64,000 nucleotides of DNA from DB1 sp049323655 (GTDB taxonomy: Bacteria > Desulfobacterota > Desulfobulbia > Desulfobulbales > SURF-16). Shown piece by piece: positions 45,191-53,365 of the stretch. Position 1 is the stretch's first letter. Every line of letters starts with the position of its first letter. The DNA lies in NCBI GenBank assembly GCA_049323655.1, contig JBMONO010000017.1, positions 1-64,000 of the forward strand. Direction: 5' to 3'. The position numbers and the translations under genes were made by a program. The notes under the pieces were generated by a model that saw only the letters and a program-made list of their open reading frames with translations, was not told the origin of the DNA and did not search any database.

Positions 45191-45641
45191 CGTGCCGGCC
45201 CATCAAGGAAGCAATGGACAGCCGGCATGATGCCGGTCACCATCGCGCTGCCTGAAAATCGCTCGCCGGCATTCGCTGGAATGATTCGTGTCGTCACCCT
45301 TGCCACGGCCCCATCTTGCATCACCATCATTTTTCCAGCTGCGGTCGGTCCCCCGGCCTCCTGCAAAAATTCTACCCAAAGTCGATCAAAAAGTCTGGGG
45401 AAAAACGACCACACCCGTCAGTTTCTGATCGTGGCCAGTCAGTAACTGGCGAGGGGAGATTGGCGCCCGCCAGCAACGCCGTCTTTTCTGTTATTCAAAT
45501 CGACAATAACGACAATCCGTTATCAACGGATGATGATTTTTTCATAAAAGTTATCACTTTGGTATTTTTTATGCGAATGCCAGAAGACACCATTCGTCAT
45601 TTCCCGGATTCGCACTGCCAACATATCACTCAGGAGGAACC
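45191..45641. other. intergenic, nothing recognised
   Basis: About 450 nt. Only short open frames with poor codon use are seen. A small hairpin-like GCCAGTCAGTAACTGGC lies near 45433-45449. The AT-rich stretch 45490-45570 probably holds the promoter of the gene at 45642. Confidence 0.5.
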
Positions 45642-46364
45642 ATGAAAAAACACATAACCGGGGCGGCTCTCGCTCTCACCGTTCTTTACGCCGCCGCCAG
45701 CCCGTGCCAGGCGGAACTCTGGCCGCAGACCGGCACCGCTTACATCAACGGCATTGCCCAGCCCGATGTGCAGGTCATCTACGACGACTGCCTGGACATC
45801 AGCTACCTTGACATCGACTCGGGCAAACTGGACTGGGGAGACGCCCACGACTTCATCATCAGTCTGTCCTGGGTGGCGGCGGACGGCACCGTTTACACGG
45901 ACTGGCGGCTGCCGTCGCTGCGGGAAACCACGGTCATTGCCGCCGATGTCACGGAAAGCGAGCTGGGCCACCTCTTTTACGAGGAACTGGGCAACATCTC
46001 CATTGTCAACGACGAGGCATGCGAGGCAGACGAGGAAGAAGAGGAGAGCGAGTGCGTCCCGGCCGGGCTGGTCGCCATCCTCCCCTTGCAGACGCTGACC
46101 GCGGAAAATCCATACTGGTACGGGGATGACGCGCTGGCGACTTATGAGACCTACGCCCCCTATTTTGATTTCGCCACCGGCCTGCAGGGCGAGATCGCCA
46201 AGATCTCCCCCCTCTACGTCCTGCCGGTCCGCGATGGGGCGGTGGCCGAACCGGTCCTCCAGCCCATCGTCCGCCTGCCGCGCAAACCCTCTTCATTCGG
46301 GCACCGCAAAAACATGGGGGAGGAGCCGGGCCGCGTCACATCCTGCCCCTTTGGCTGCCGCTAA
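45642..46364 (+). CDS. exported DUF1566/Lcl_C-like protein
   Basis: 240 residues with AGGAGGAACC before the ATG and a signal peptide (ALALTVLYAAASPCQA). The mature chain has the Lcl_C/DUF1566 hallmarks DWRLPSLRET and, near the end, ISPLYVLPVRDG. An acidic insert (EACEADEEEEESEC) separates them. The last 40 residues are basic and unlike the family. This fold occurs in many secreted and surface proteins of unknown role. Its end is only 19 nt from the convergent OmpA gene, so the two transcripts oppose each other. Confidence 0.65.
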   Translation: MKKHITGAALALTVLYAAASPCQAELWPQTGTAYINGIAQPDVQVIYDDCLDISYLDIDSGKLDWGDAHDFIISLSWVAADGTVYTDWRLPSLRETTVIAADVTESELGHLFYEELGNISIVNDEACEADEEEEESECVPAGLVAILPLQTLTAENPYWYGDDALATYETYAPYFDFATGLQGEIAKISPLYVLPVRDGAVAEPVLQPIVRLPRKPSSFGHRKNMGEEPGRVTSCPFGCR

Positions 46365-46383
46365 GGAAAAGAGCTGATCCGCG

Positions 46384-47604
46384 CTATTGCCGGACCAGCT
46401 CCACCCGCCGGTTCTGGGCGCGGCCCAGCTCGGTGCTGTTATCCGCCACTGGCCTTGATTCGCCAAAGCCGGCGGCGGTGAGCCGGCCGGCCTCCACCCC
46501 GCCGGCCACCAGATAGGCCTTGACCGCCTCGGCCCGCTGCCCGGACAGGGTCTGGTTGGCGGAGTCGGAGCCAACGGCGTCGGTATGCCCTTCGATGGTC
46601 ACCCGCCAGCTCGGTTCAGCCCGCAGCAGATCGCGCAGCTCGTCCAGCACCGGCTTGGATTCGGGTCGGAGGCTGGCCGAGTTGAAATCAAAGAGAATAC
46701 CATACAGCCGCGCCCGTTTTGCCGATCCGAGCTGCCTTTGCAGCTCTCCCCCCACCGACCCGGACCAGTGCGGACAGGCGCCGACCTCGCTGGCGATCTT
46801 TTTGCCCTCCCAGTCGCCGTTCGGCGCCCCCTGTTCGCTCCCCTTACGCCACCAGAAGCCGCGAAAGGAAGCGCCATCAGGGGAAAAGACCAGCACCGCG
46901 GGACCGGCATTATCCTCCCCCGCCTCCTGCCAGGTTATTTTCATCACCCGGCCCTCGATTGTCCCGGTCAGCAACCCTTCTTTGTATTCGTAGCAGCCGC
47001 TCAGCGCGGTGCCCTGTTGGCGGACGTGAAAAAGGGAATAGCTGGTTTCATAGGTTCCGGAGATGGTTAACGGAGGCGGCAGCGCGGGCCGCTCGCCAAA
47101 CCCCCTGAAGGAGAAGAGTTCGGTGTATTCCGGGCTGCCCTGGTTGTTTTTGATGGTGAGCCGCACCCAACGGGCCGGGATCCTGGCGGCGGCCGGGAAG
47201 GTCTGGCCGTCGGTTTTGTCGGCGAGCGAGGCCGCCAGCACCGGCGCGAAACCGCTGGAGGCCGAAGCGGTCGATACCTCGACCAGAATATCCCTGGCGC
47301 CGGCCGCCTCGGTATCAACCGAAGAGTTGTCGAACTCGAAACGTTCAAGGGAAGCCGCTTCCACCAGCTCAAAGATAAAGACATTGTTGCTGATCTTGCC
47401 GGTTTCGCAGGCCCATCCCGACTGGGGGCTGTCATCGAGGAGATTCTGGGCGTCCCAGCCGCCGTAGGTGGACGGCACCGACACCGGCAGAGTCCCCTCC
47501 TGGAGGGAAAGCAGGTTAACCGGTTCAGCGGGGAGCGGGGAGGCGGCAACAATAGGCAGACAGCCGAGAAAAAGAGCGGACAGCAGGGCGGTTGGATGAC
47601 GCAT
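46384..47604 (-). CDS. discoidin-like/OmpA outer-membrane protein
   Basis: 406 residues. Signal peptide (LLSALFLGCLPIVAASPLPA). Residues about 25-170 look like an F5/8-type C (galactose-binding-like) domain (GGWDAQNLLDDSPQSGWACE and RWVRLTIKNNQGSPEYTELF). The middle has a beta region, and the C-terminal 110 residues are an OmpA peptidoglycan-binding domain (IEGHTDAVGSDSANQTLSGQR). It likely anchors the outer membrane to the wall and binds glycans or other ligands at the surface. Upstream lies a partially duplicated copy of its own 5' end. Confidence 0.82.
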   Translation of the reverse strand: MRHPTALLSALFLGCLPIVAASPLPAEPVNLLSLQEGTLPVSVPSTYGGWDAQNLLDDSPQSGWACETGKISNNVFIFELVEAASLERFEFDNSSVDTEAAGARDILVEVSTASASSGFAPVLAASLADKTDGQTFPAAARIPARWVRLTIKNNQGSPEYTELFSFRGFGERPALPPPLTISGTYETSYSLFHVRQQGTALSGCYEYKEGLLTGTIEGRVMKITWQEAGEDNAGPAVLVFSPDGASFRGFWWRKGSEQGAPNGDWEGKKIASEVGACPHWSGSVGGELQRQLGSAKRARLYGILFDFNSASLRPESKPVLDELRDLLRAEPSWRVTIEGHTDAVGSDSANQTLSGQRAEAVKAYLVAGGVEAGRLTAAGFGESRPVADNSTELGRAQNRRVELVRQ

Positions 47605-47690
47605 GATGGTCTTCCTCCTTTCTTTTTTCTCCTATTCTATCATCTCCCCGGCACGGCGGAAGAAAATTTTCCGGGCAGGAGAAAAATGAT
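47505..47690 (-). repeat. copy A of a duplicated 5' region (OmpA gene start and leader)
   Basis: The block containing the first codons, ribosome site and about 85 nt of leader of the discoidin/OmpA gene recurs, with a 50-55-nt internal deletion, at 47969-48102. Shared stretches include GGAAAGCAGGTTAACCGG, CGCATGATGGTCTTCC and GAAAATTTTCCGGGCAGG. A direct repeat arising from duplication. Confidence 0.8.
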
Positions 47691-47702
47691 ATTTCAAGAC
47701 CC

Positions 47703-47745
47703 GACCCCATTTACGCGCGACCCCATTTACGCGACCCCATTTACG
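47703..47745 (+). repeat. three tandem GACCCCATTTACG units
   Basis: GACCCCATTTACGCGC, GACCCCATTTACGC and GACCCCATTTACG follow each other directly in the leader of the OmpA gene. Unit 13-16 bp. Function unknown; maybe slipped-strand expansion. Confidence 0.7.
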
Positions 47746-47968
47746 TGAAGTGTATCTGTTTGCAGGGATCAGATAACCCGCACCGTGCCGCGCCATCTGC
47801 GGCAAAATGCCACATTGTTCAATGTACAAAAAGGCATGGCGTCAATGCAATGAAAAATTAAGGCGCCCACAGACACACACTCCGGCGAAGATACTCCTGC
47901 ACAAAAAATGAACGGAGGGATGCCGCTTTTCGTATGAAAAAAAGCCAAAAGCCGACTTGACCCTGCAA

Positions 47969-48102
47969 GGGAAAGCAGGTTAACCGGTTCAGCGTGGAGC
48001 GGGGCGGCGGGGTGGCGCATGATGGTCTTCCTTCTTTTTTGTCCTATTCTATCATCTCCCCAGCACGGCGGACGAAAATTTTCCGGGCAGGAGAAAAATG
48101 AC
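47969..48102 (-). pseudogene. copy B: relic of the OmpA gene start
   Basis: Second copy of the 47505-47690 block. A short frame reading MRHPAAPLHAEPVNLLSL in the minus direction matches the signal-peptide part of the intact gene but skips about 18 residues, so this is a truncated duplication, not a gene. The leader part (promoter and ribosome site) is nearly intact. Confidence 0.7.
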
Positions 48103-48291
48103 ATTGCATGCCCCCCTTCGCCCCCTCTTTACGGAAGAAGCAACTTGCGAAAACCGTGCAGCCGGGGCATAATTGCCTATGAACAATGCTTGGCGTCATC
48201 CAGCCAGGCAATCAAGGCGGCACTGGACACCGCCGAGGCTGATTGAAGCCGGACGCCGTCATTATTTCCCTTTTGCACCGAGGGTTCAGCC

Positions 48292-48585
48292 GTGGCTGTC
48301 ACCATTGAAACATTGAAAAGACAACGAGATGCGATCATTGATTGCGCAAAACGCCACGGCGCTTCCAACGTCCGTGTCTTTGGCTCCGTGGCGAGGGGCG
48401 AAGCCGGCTCCGGCAGTGATGTGGATTTCCTGGTGACATTCGCCCCGGACAGCAGCCTTTTCGATCATGGCGGCTTGCTCATGGACCTGTCCGACCTCCT
48501 CCACTGCCGGGTGGATGTTGTCAGCGAAGCCGGCCTTCGTCCGCGTCTCAAGGAACGAATCATGAAGGAGATCGTTGCCCTGTGA
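48292..48585 (+). CDS. mntA: MntA-type nucleotidyltransferase antitoxin
   Basis: 97 residues from a GTG. MNT-domain motif GSVARGEAGSGSDVDFLV carries the G-S and DxD residues of the nucleotidyltransferase fold. In MntA/HepT systems this protein modifies and blocks the HEPN partner by nucleotide transfer. The next gene starts within the stop codon (GTGA), so translation is coupled. Confidence 0.88.
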   Translation: MAVTIETLKRQRDAIIDCAKRHGASNVRVFGSVARGEAGSGSDVDFLVTFAPDSSLFDHGGLLMDLSDLLHCRVDVVSEAGLRPRLKERIMKEIVAL

Positions 48586-48923
48586 GGCTTGACCGAGATC
48601 TCGTGCTTGACATCCTGGAGGCCATTGAGAACATTGAACGCTATAGCCAGGGAGGGCGTGAAGCGTTTGATCGTGATGAGTTGATCAGGGTCTGGTTTCT
48701 CCGCCATCTGGAAATAATCGGAGAAGCTGCATCCAGATTATCGGCGCAGACACGGGCGTCGGCCGGGTCAGTACCGTGGCGAAACATTGTCGGCATGCGG
48801 AATATTTTGATCCATCATTATTTCGCTGTTGATTGGAACGAGGTATGGAATGTGATCCACCGTGAGATTCCGCCTCTGAAGAACGCCATGGAGAAATTGC
48901 TTGCCTCGTTGCAAGAGACGTAG
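48582..48923 (+). CDS. hepT: HepT-type HEPN toxin
   Basis: 113 residues from a GTG overlapping mntA by 4 nt. All-helical HEPN protein with the active-site RNxxxH motif in MRNILIHHYF. Such proteins are ribonucleases kept silent by the paired MNT protein. The pair forms a complete toxin-antitoxin module in the accessory patch 47.6-50.9 kb. Confidence 0.88.
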   Translation: MRLDRDLVLDILEAIENIERYSQGGREAFDRDELIRVWFLRHLEIIGEAASRLSAQTRASAGSVPWRNIVGMRNILIHHYFAVDWNEVWNVIHREIPPLKNAMEKLLASLQET

Positions 48924-49030
48924 GCCAAGCCGCCAACCTGGCAGAAAAAAGCGGAAGACTATGGTGTGTCTACTTTTTTAGAGAGCAAAGGCCGTTTTGA
49001 CCCTCTATTACTCTATGCACATGACACAAT

Positions 49031-49060
49031 GTTGGGGTTCGTTCCTCACCCCAACCTACC
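49031..49060 (-). repeat. REP hairpin 1
   Basis: On the minus strand GGTAGGTTGGGGTGAGGAAC then GAACCCCAAC. It starts with GTAG, followed by a GTTGGGGT/ACCCCAAC stem. Same sequence as the repeats flanking the RAYT gene. Confidence 0.8.
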
Positions 49061-49070
49061 GCGCTTTCGC

Positions 49071-49484
49071 CTATTTGGATAAGCATACAATTTTCATCAA
49101 ATCAACTTCCCACCCACTGGCATCAAACCATACCCAGCCATTTTTGCTAAAATTCATGTCTGCAACCAAATTGCCATAGGCCCAGCCCTTTGCTTCACCA
49201 ATAGCAAGCTTCTTTTTCGCGCAGTCAATTCTTATTTGTCGGACACTTGGCCCCTTGGGCGATGTACTAGCATCGTATACTTCATAGACGTCATTGCTTA
49301 TCTTTTTAATGGAATTTTTATCATACTGATAGGACGTACCATCAGTCCTGCTGCCAATTATCGTCCAATTTTCACTGGAAAGCCCATGCTCAACCAACCC
49401 TAACGCAAAAAATAAGTAATCGCACAACATGTGACAACTTTTAAACGATGCATTTAATTCTCCTCTAATCATTGGAAAATACAA
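49071..49484 (-). CDS. surface-adhesin-E-like protein, AT-rich, probably acquired
   Basis: 137 residues. The W-x-x-I-G segment, YQYDKNSIKKISNDVYEVYD, the IDCAKKK Cys and a final WVWFDASG match the surface-adhesin E (PF16747-like) pattern of an eight-stranded exported domain. No clear signal peptide with this start (FFALGLVEHGLSSE may be its rest); the true start may lie elsewhere. Its base composition (near 40% GC) is far below the neighbours and REP hairpins bound it, suggesting acquisition. Function unconfirmed. Confidence 0.55.
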   Translation of the reverse strand: MYFPMIRGELNASFKSCHMLCDYLFFALGLVEHGLSSENWTIIGSRTDGTSYQYDKNSIKKISNDVYEVYDASTSPKGPSVRQIRIDCAKKKLAIGEAKGWAYGNLVADMNFSKNGWVWFDASGWEVDLMKIVCLSK

Positions 49485-49509
49485 AACTTAATAGAGCGAA
49501 ACACAGCAC

Positions 49510-49539
49510 GGTAGGTTGGGGTGAGGAACGAACCCCAAC
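49510..49539 (+). repeat. REP hairpin 2
   Basis: GGTAGGTTGGGGTGAGGAAC then GAACCCCAAC, the same 30 nt as REP 1 in the opposite orientation. Just 3' of the RAYT gene. Confidence 0.82.
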
Positions 49540-49543
49540 AACA

Positions 49544-50104
49544 TCATTCATTCTCGCCATAGCTGCTTTTATCGTTGGCGCAGATTCCACCACCCCAGTC
49601 GTGGTCCATCATCCCCGCCTTGATATACCGGTGGATGCTCGAATACAGCCAATCCGCCGCACGGGTCACATGGCCGTGTTTCACCGGATTGAAATGGATG
49701 TAATCCACATGTCTCGCAAAATCCCCTTCGTCGCGGATGAGGTGTTCCCAATACCGGCGTTGCCAGATGCCGCGTTCTCCTTTGCGCGCCCGGCTGGCGC
49801 TCCGGCGTTCCCCTTGAGGGATATGCCTCGAGAATCCCGTTTTGATGAGCATCCACCGTCCGGCGTAGTCCGCGTCCCCAGGCGGCAGGGTCCACACCGC
49901 ATGCAGGTGTTCAGGCAAAATCACCATCGCGTCGATGGTGAAGGGATGCCTCTCTTTCACCATGCCCACCACCTTACGGAGGACGTCAATGTGATCTACC
50001 AGCAGGGACCGGCGCCGTTCCGCAAGATTCACGGTGAAAAAATATGTGCCTCCATCAACCCACGCGCGCCGGTATCGCATTGCATCCCTCCGGTCTCTTG
50101 ACAC
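49544..50104 (-). CDS. REP-associated tyrosine transposase (RAYT)
   Basis: 186 residues, of the Y1 HUH-type family. Metal-binding HLH within ILPEHLHAVWTLP, and the C-terminal YIHFNPVKHG carrying the catalytic Tyr. REP hairpins of the same sequence lie on both sides and one sits beyond the neighbouring gene. RAYTs are domesticated transposases that move or maintain REP hairpins. The gene is intact. Confidence 0.9.
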   Translation of the reverse strand: MSRDRRDAMRYRRAWVDGGTYFFTVNLAERRRSLLVDHIDVLRKVVGMVKERHPFTIDAMVILPEHLHAVWTLPPGDADYAGRWMLIKTGFSRHIPQGERRSASRARKGERGIWQRRYWEHLIRDEGDFARHVDYIHFNPVKHGHVTRAADWLYSSIHRYIKAGMMDHDWGGGICANDKSSYGENE

Positions 50105-50106
50105 AA

Positions 50107-50133
50107 GGTTGGGGTTCGTTCCTCACCCCAACC
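50107..50133 (-). repeat. REP hairpin 3
   Basis: GGTTGGGG then TTCGTTCCT then CACCCCAACC, the same hairpin without the GTAG end. It begins 2 nt upstream of the RAYT start. Confidence 0.8.
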
Positions 50134-50276
50134 TTGCTTTCTTGGTTCCATTTTCATCCGGAAACACCCGCAAAATCTTGTCTCACCTCTTTTCTACTCC
50201 ATCAACAAGACAATCCTCAAGGGGAGAAAAATGCCAGGCGGAGGCTTGCCGTCCGCCTCAATTTGCCGGCAAAAAA

Positions 50277-50564
50277 TCAGGCCGCCACGCGGGTTTTTAT
50301 TTCGTGGATAGTTGGCGCCAGCTCCTGGCGGATCACATCAAGATCGTATGCCTGTTGCAGATTAAGCCAAATATGCGGGCCTGTGCCAAACCACTTGCCG
50401 AGACGAAGAGCGGTGTCGGCACTAATGGAGCGCTTGCCGGCAATAATTTGATAAATACGGTTGGGTGGAACCTGAATTTCCTTGGCAAGTTCCGAGGATT
50501 TCACATGAAGCTCGGCAAGCTCATCAGCAAGAATTTCACCGGGATGTATGGGAGTCCGTGCCAT
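50277..50564 (-). CDS. higA: HigA-type antitoxin
   Basis: 95 residues from the ATG at 50564 (an upstream start would add 29 unlikely residues). Xre-like helix-turn-helix with the HigA hallmarks MARTPIHPGEILADEL and NRIYQIIAGKRSISADTALRLGKWFG. Neutralises HigB and represses the pair's promoter. The toxin gene lies 13 nt upstream in the same orientation. Confidence 0.9.
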   Translation of the reverse strand: MARTPIHPGEILADELAELHVKSSELAKEIQVPPNRIYQIIAGKRSISADTALRLGKWFGTGPHIWLNLQQAYDLDVIRQELAPTIHEIKTRVAA

Positions 50565-50577
50565 AAATGTCACCTTC

Positions 50578-50856
50578 TTAATGATAATCGACAATCTCCA
50601 CATTATGCGGGCCGTTGTCATGCCACTCAAAGCATATGCGCCACTGGTCATTAATTCTGATGCTGTATTGGCCCTGGCGGTTACCTTCGAGGGCTTTCAA
50701 GCGATTACTGGGCAAATGCCTGAGCGTGTCCAAGGTATCGGCGGCATCAAGAATACGGAGGCGTTTTTCCGCCTGCCGGCTGAAAGACTGAAAAGCGGGG
50801 ACCATCTCCCCATGATAGAGGTTTTCAGTTCTTTTATCCTTGAAGCTCTTGATCAT
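50578..50856 (-). CDS. higB: HigB-type RelE-fold toxin
   Basis: 92 residues. Motifs SFKDKRTENLYHG, LRHLPSNRLKALEG and YSIRINDQWRICFEW are typical of HigB, a ribosome-dependent mRNA endonuclease. Toxin-first order with higA is the usual Hig layout. The pair borders the accessory patch and the cobamide operon. Confidence 0.9.
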   Translation of the reverse strand: MIKSFKDKRTENLYHGEMVPAFQSFSRQAEKRLRILDAADTLDTLRHLPSNRLKALEGNRQGQYSIRINDQWRICFEWHDNGPHNVEIVDYH

Positions 50857-50968
50857 GATTTAACGATACCAATTTGTACGCGTGACGTCAAACAGCAGAA
50901 TCCCATGCGGCCATTTTCTGGAGGGATAGAGATGCGGCATGATATTTAGCCGTCCTCCTCCCCTGCCC

Positions 50969-52291
50969 TCAGCCGACAGCGGTCGCCCGTTTGTCGCCCT
51001 TCATGTCCTTTTCAAAGAGAGTGAAGCCGCGCTGCATGGCGCAGAAATCGCCGCACATGGTGCAGGTTTTCGCGTCCCCCGGCACGCGGCTCTCGCGCAC
51101 CTCGCGGGCCTTGTCCGGAAACATCAAGAGCTGCATGTGGTCGTCCCAGCGCATGTCGCGGCGGCTTAAGGCCACCTGCTTTTCCCGCTCGCGCCGCTGC
51201 GGGTACTTGGCGATATCGCCGATGCGGGCGGCCAGCCGGGTGGCGCGCACCCCTTCCCGCACATCGTCCTCATTGGGCAGGGCAAGATGCTCGGCAGGCG
51301 TGATGTAGCAGATCAGGTCCGCTCCGTAGCGGGCGGAATTGGCCGCGCCGATGGCGGCGGTGATGTGGTCGTAGCCCGCGCCGCTGTCCGCCGGCAAGGG
51401 CCCGAGCACATAGTAAGGGGCGTTGCCGCTCATCCGCTTTTCCAGCATGATGTTGCCCTCGATCTCATCAAGCGGCACATGGCCCGGCCCCTCCACCATC
51501 ATCTGGCAGCCCATCTCCCGGCCCAGTTCGGCCAGTTCGCAGTTGATGATCATCTCCGCCATCTGCGCCCGGTCGTGGCTGTCGTGGATGGCCCCGGCCC
51601 GGATGCCGTTGCCGAGCGACAGGACGGCGTCATATTTTTTCATCAGGGCGCAGACCCGGTCAAACTGTTCATACAGGGGATTTTCCTTGTTGTGATACTC
51701 CATCCAGGAGACCATGAAGGTGCCGCCCTTGGAGACCAGGCCGCCGTAGCGGTAACCCTGCTTGCGCAGCCGCTCGATGCTGAAGCGGTTGATGCCGCAG
51801 TGGATGGCCATGAACGAGATGCCGTCCGCCAGTTGCCGCTCGATGAGCTCAAAGAGATATTCCGGGTCGAGCTTGCTCGGGTTGCGGTATCTTTTCGCCG
51901 CGTCATGAAAGGCCTGATAGAGCGGCACATTGCCCACCGGCAGCGAGCAGCAGCCGAGTATTTCCCGCCGGACCAGATCGAGATCGCCGCCGGTGGAGAG
52001 TTCCATCAGGGTATCGGCCTTTTCCTCTTCGGCGATGCGGGCCTTGCGTTTTTCCAGTTCAATGTCATAGATGTCCGACGAGGTGCCGATGGAGGCGTTG
52101 ACCTTGGTGCGCAGGCCGGTGCCGATGCCCACCGCCTTCTGCCCGTTGCGGCTCGGGTTGCAGGGGATGACGATTTCGCCGGCGGCGACGAGGCTGCGGA
52201 TGAGTTCCGCCTCCATGTCCTCGTCTGCCGCCACCTGGCGTATCTGGGGAGTGATTTCGCCCTGGCGGGCGCGTTCAAGCTGGGTTTTCAT
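50969..52291 (-). CDS. ThiC-family radical enzyme, probable 5-hydroxybenzimidazole synthase (BzaF) in this context
   Basis: 440 residues from the ATG at 52291. ThiC/BzaF-family radical-SAM enzyme with the C-terminal CTMCGDFCAM cluster ligands and highly conserved stretches MVEGPGHVPLDEI, LGPLPADSGAGYDHIT and AIGAANSARYGAD. ThiC makes the thiamin pyrimidine. BzaF makes 5-hydroxybenzimidazole, a cobamide lower ligand, from the same substrate (AIR). It sits at the end of a cob operon under a cobalamin riboswitch and no other thi gene is near, which favours BzaF. The sequence alone does not separate the two, so no gene symbol is given. A repeat lies between it and cbiB. Confidence 0.8.
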   Translation of the reverse strand: MKTQLERARQGEITPQIRQVAADEDMEAELIRSLVAAGEIVIPCNPSRNGQKAVGIGTGLRTKVNASIGTSSDIYDIELEKRKARIAEEEKADTLMELSTGGDLDLVRREILGCCSLPVGNVPLYQAFHDAAKRYRNPSKLDPEYLFELIERQLADGISFMAIHCGINRFSIERLRKQGYRYGGLVSKGGTFMVSWMEYHNKENPLYEQFDRVCALMKKYDAVLSLGNGIRAGAIHDSHDRAQMAEMIINCELAELGREMGCQMMVEGPGHVPLDEIEGNIMLEKRMSGNAPYYVLGPLPADSGAGYDHITAAIGAANSARYGADLICYITPAEHLALPNEDDVREGVRATRLAARIGDIAKYPQRREREKQVALSRRDMRWDDHMQLLMFPDKAREVRESRVPGDAKTCTMCGDFCAMQRGFTLFEKDMKGDKRATAVG

Positions 52292-52328
52292 AAAAGAGTC
52301 CTTTGCCAAGTGGTGATAAAGAAAATGA

Positions 52329-52403
52329 ACCACGGAGGACACGGAGGGCACAGAGATTTTTTGTGATAAAGCATTTCTCTGTGTCCTCCGTGGGCTCCGT
52401 GGT
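52329..52403. repeat. palindromic CCACGGAG repeat, related to the MITE core
   Basis: ACCACGGAGGACACGGAGGGCACAG faces CTCTGTGTCCTCCGTGGGCTCCGTGGT about a 20-nt AT-rich loop. It resembles the inner arms of the MITEs but lacks their CGTAAAA ends and has no target duplication. In the bzaF/thiC leader between it and cbiB. Confidence 0.75.
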
Positions 52404-52417
52404 GAAATAACGTACCG

Positions 52418-53365
52418 TCACGCCGCCACAAACAACCTGATTGCGGCGAGGACGAGAGCGGTCAGGGCGGTGGTGGCAACGAGCAGCCGGTTGGCCCGGT
52501 CGATGTGGTGCGGGTGTGGGTCAGCAAGCGCCTCGCCGATCACGGGCTTTGCCACCGGTTTGCCGAAATAGCTGTTTACCCCGCCCAGGCGCAGGCCGAG
52601 GCCGCCGGCCACCGCCGCCTCGGTGTGGCCGGAATTGGGGCTGGCGTGGGCCAGACGATCGCGCCGTAAAATCCGCCAGGCGTTGCGGCCGTTCTCTCCA
52701 AGGAGAAAGGCCGCCACCACCGCAAGCAGGCCGGAGAGGCGGGCGGGCAGGAAGTTGGCCGCATCATCGAGACGGGCCGCGGCCCGCCCGAAATGGAGAT
52801 AGCGCTCGTTTTTGTACCCAAAGGTGGAGTCGAGGGTATTGATCGCCTTGTAGAGAAGCGCGGCCAGCGGCCCGCCGGCAAAGGCGAAAAAAAGCGGGGC
52901 GGTGACGCCGTCAACGATGTTTTCCGCCACGCTCTCCACCGTGGCCCGGACAATACCCGCCTCGTCGAGATGTGCCGTATCGCGGCCGACGATCATCGCC
53001 ACCTTCTGTCGCGCCAGGGGAAGGTCGCCGTTTTCCAGGGCATGCTGGACGGCCCGGCTGTGGTCGGCCAGATCCTTGGCCGCGAAACAGAAATAGAACA
53101 TGAGCACGGCAAGGGCGTCGCCGGCGAGGGGATGAAGACGGGCGGCAAGGGCAAGCAGACCCCAGCCCGTCATGCCGGTGCCGGTCAGCACGACAAGAAC
53201 CGCCGCAACCCCGGCCAGACCTTCATGGGCAATACGCCCACGGCAGCGCTTTTCCGCCCAGGCGGCAAGCCGCCCGATCAGCCGGACCGGGTGGGGCAGA
53301 GAGCGCGGATCGCCGAGCAGGGCGTCAAGCAGCAGGGCGCAGACTATCTGGTATTCAAGCCGCAT
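52418..53365 (-). CDS. cbiB: adenosylcobinamide-phosphate synthase
   Basis: 315 residues with hydrophobic segments and the family pattern LLLDALLGDPRSLPHPVRLIG at the start, then SVAENIVDGVTAPLFFA and GHTEAAVAGGLGLRLGG. It attaches the aminopropanol (or ethanolamine) phosphate arm to adenosylcobyric acid. Its start codon overlaps the cobD-cobQ stop by 1 nt, so they are co-translated. Confidence 0.93.
   Translation of the reverse strand: MRLEYQIVCALLLDALLGDPRSLPHPVRLIGRLAAWAEKRCRGRIAHEGLAGVAAVLVVLTGTGMTGWGLLALAARLHPLAGDALAVLMFYFCFAAKDLADHSRAVQHALENGDLPLARQKVAMIVGRDTAHLDEAGIVRATVESVAENIVDGVTAPLFFAFAGGPLAALLYKAINTLDSTFGYKNERYLHFGRAAARLDDAANFLPARLSGLLAVVAAFLLGENGRNAWRILRRDRLAHASPNSGHTEAAVAGGLGLRLGGVNSYFGKPVAKPVIGEALADPHPHHIDRANRLLVATTALTALVLAAIRLFVAA

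Noticed and set aside
45191..45641. Looked for a small RNA or small protein in the 450-nt gap
   Set aside because: Only weak hairpins and short, unbiased frames; nothing can be supported.
48019..48246. Possible small gene ending at a TGA near 48246 (ending ALDTAEAD)
   Set aside because: Begins inside the duplicated OmpA leader and has no ribosome site; probably a fragment.
52329..52403. Counting the CCACGGAG palindrome as a full MITE copy
   Set aside because: It lacks the GAY...CGTAAAA ends and target repeats, so it was listed as a related repeat only.
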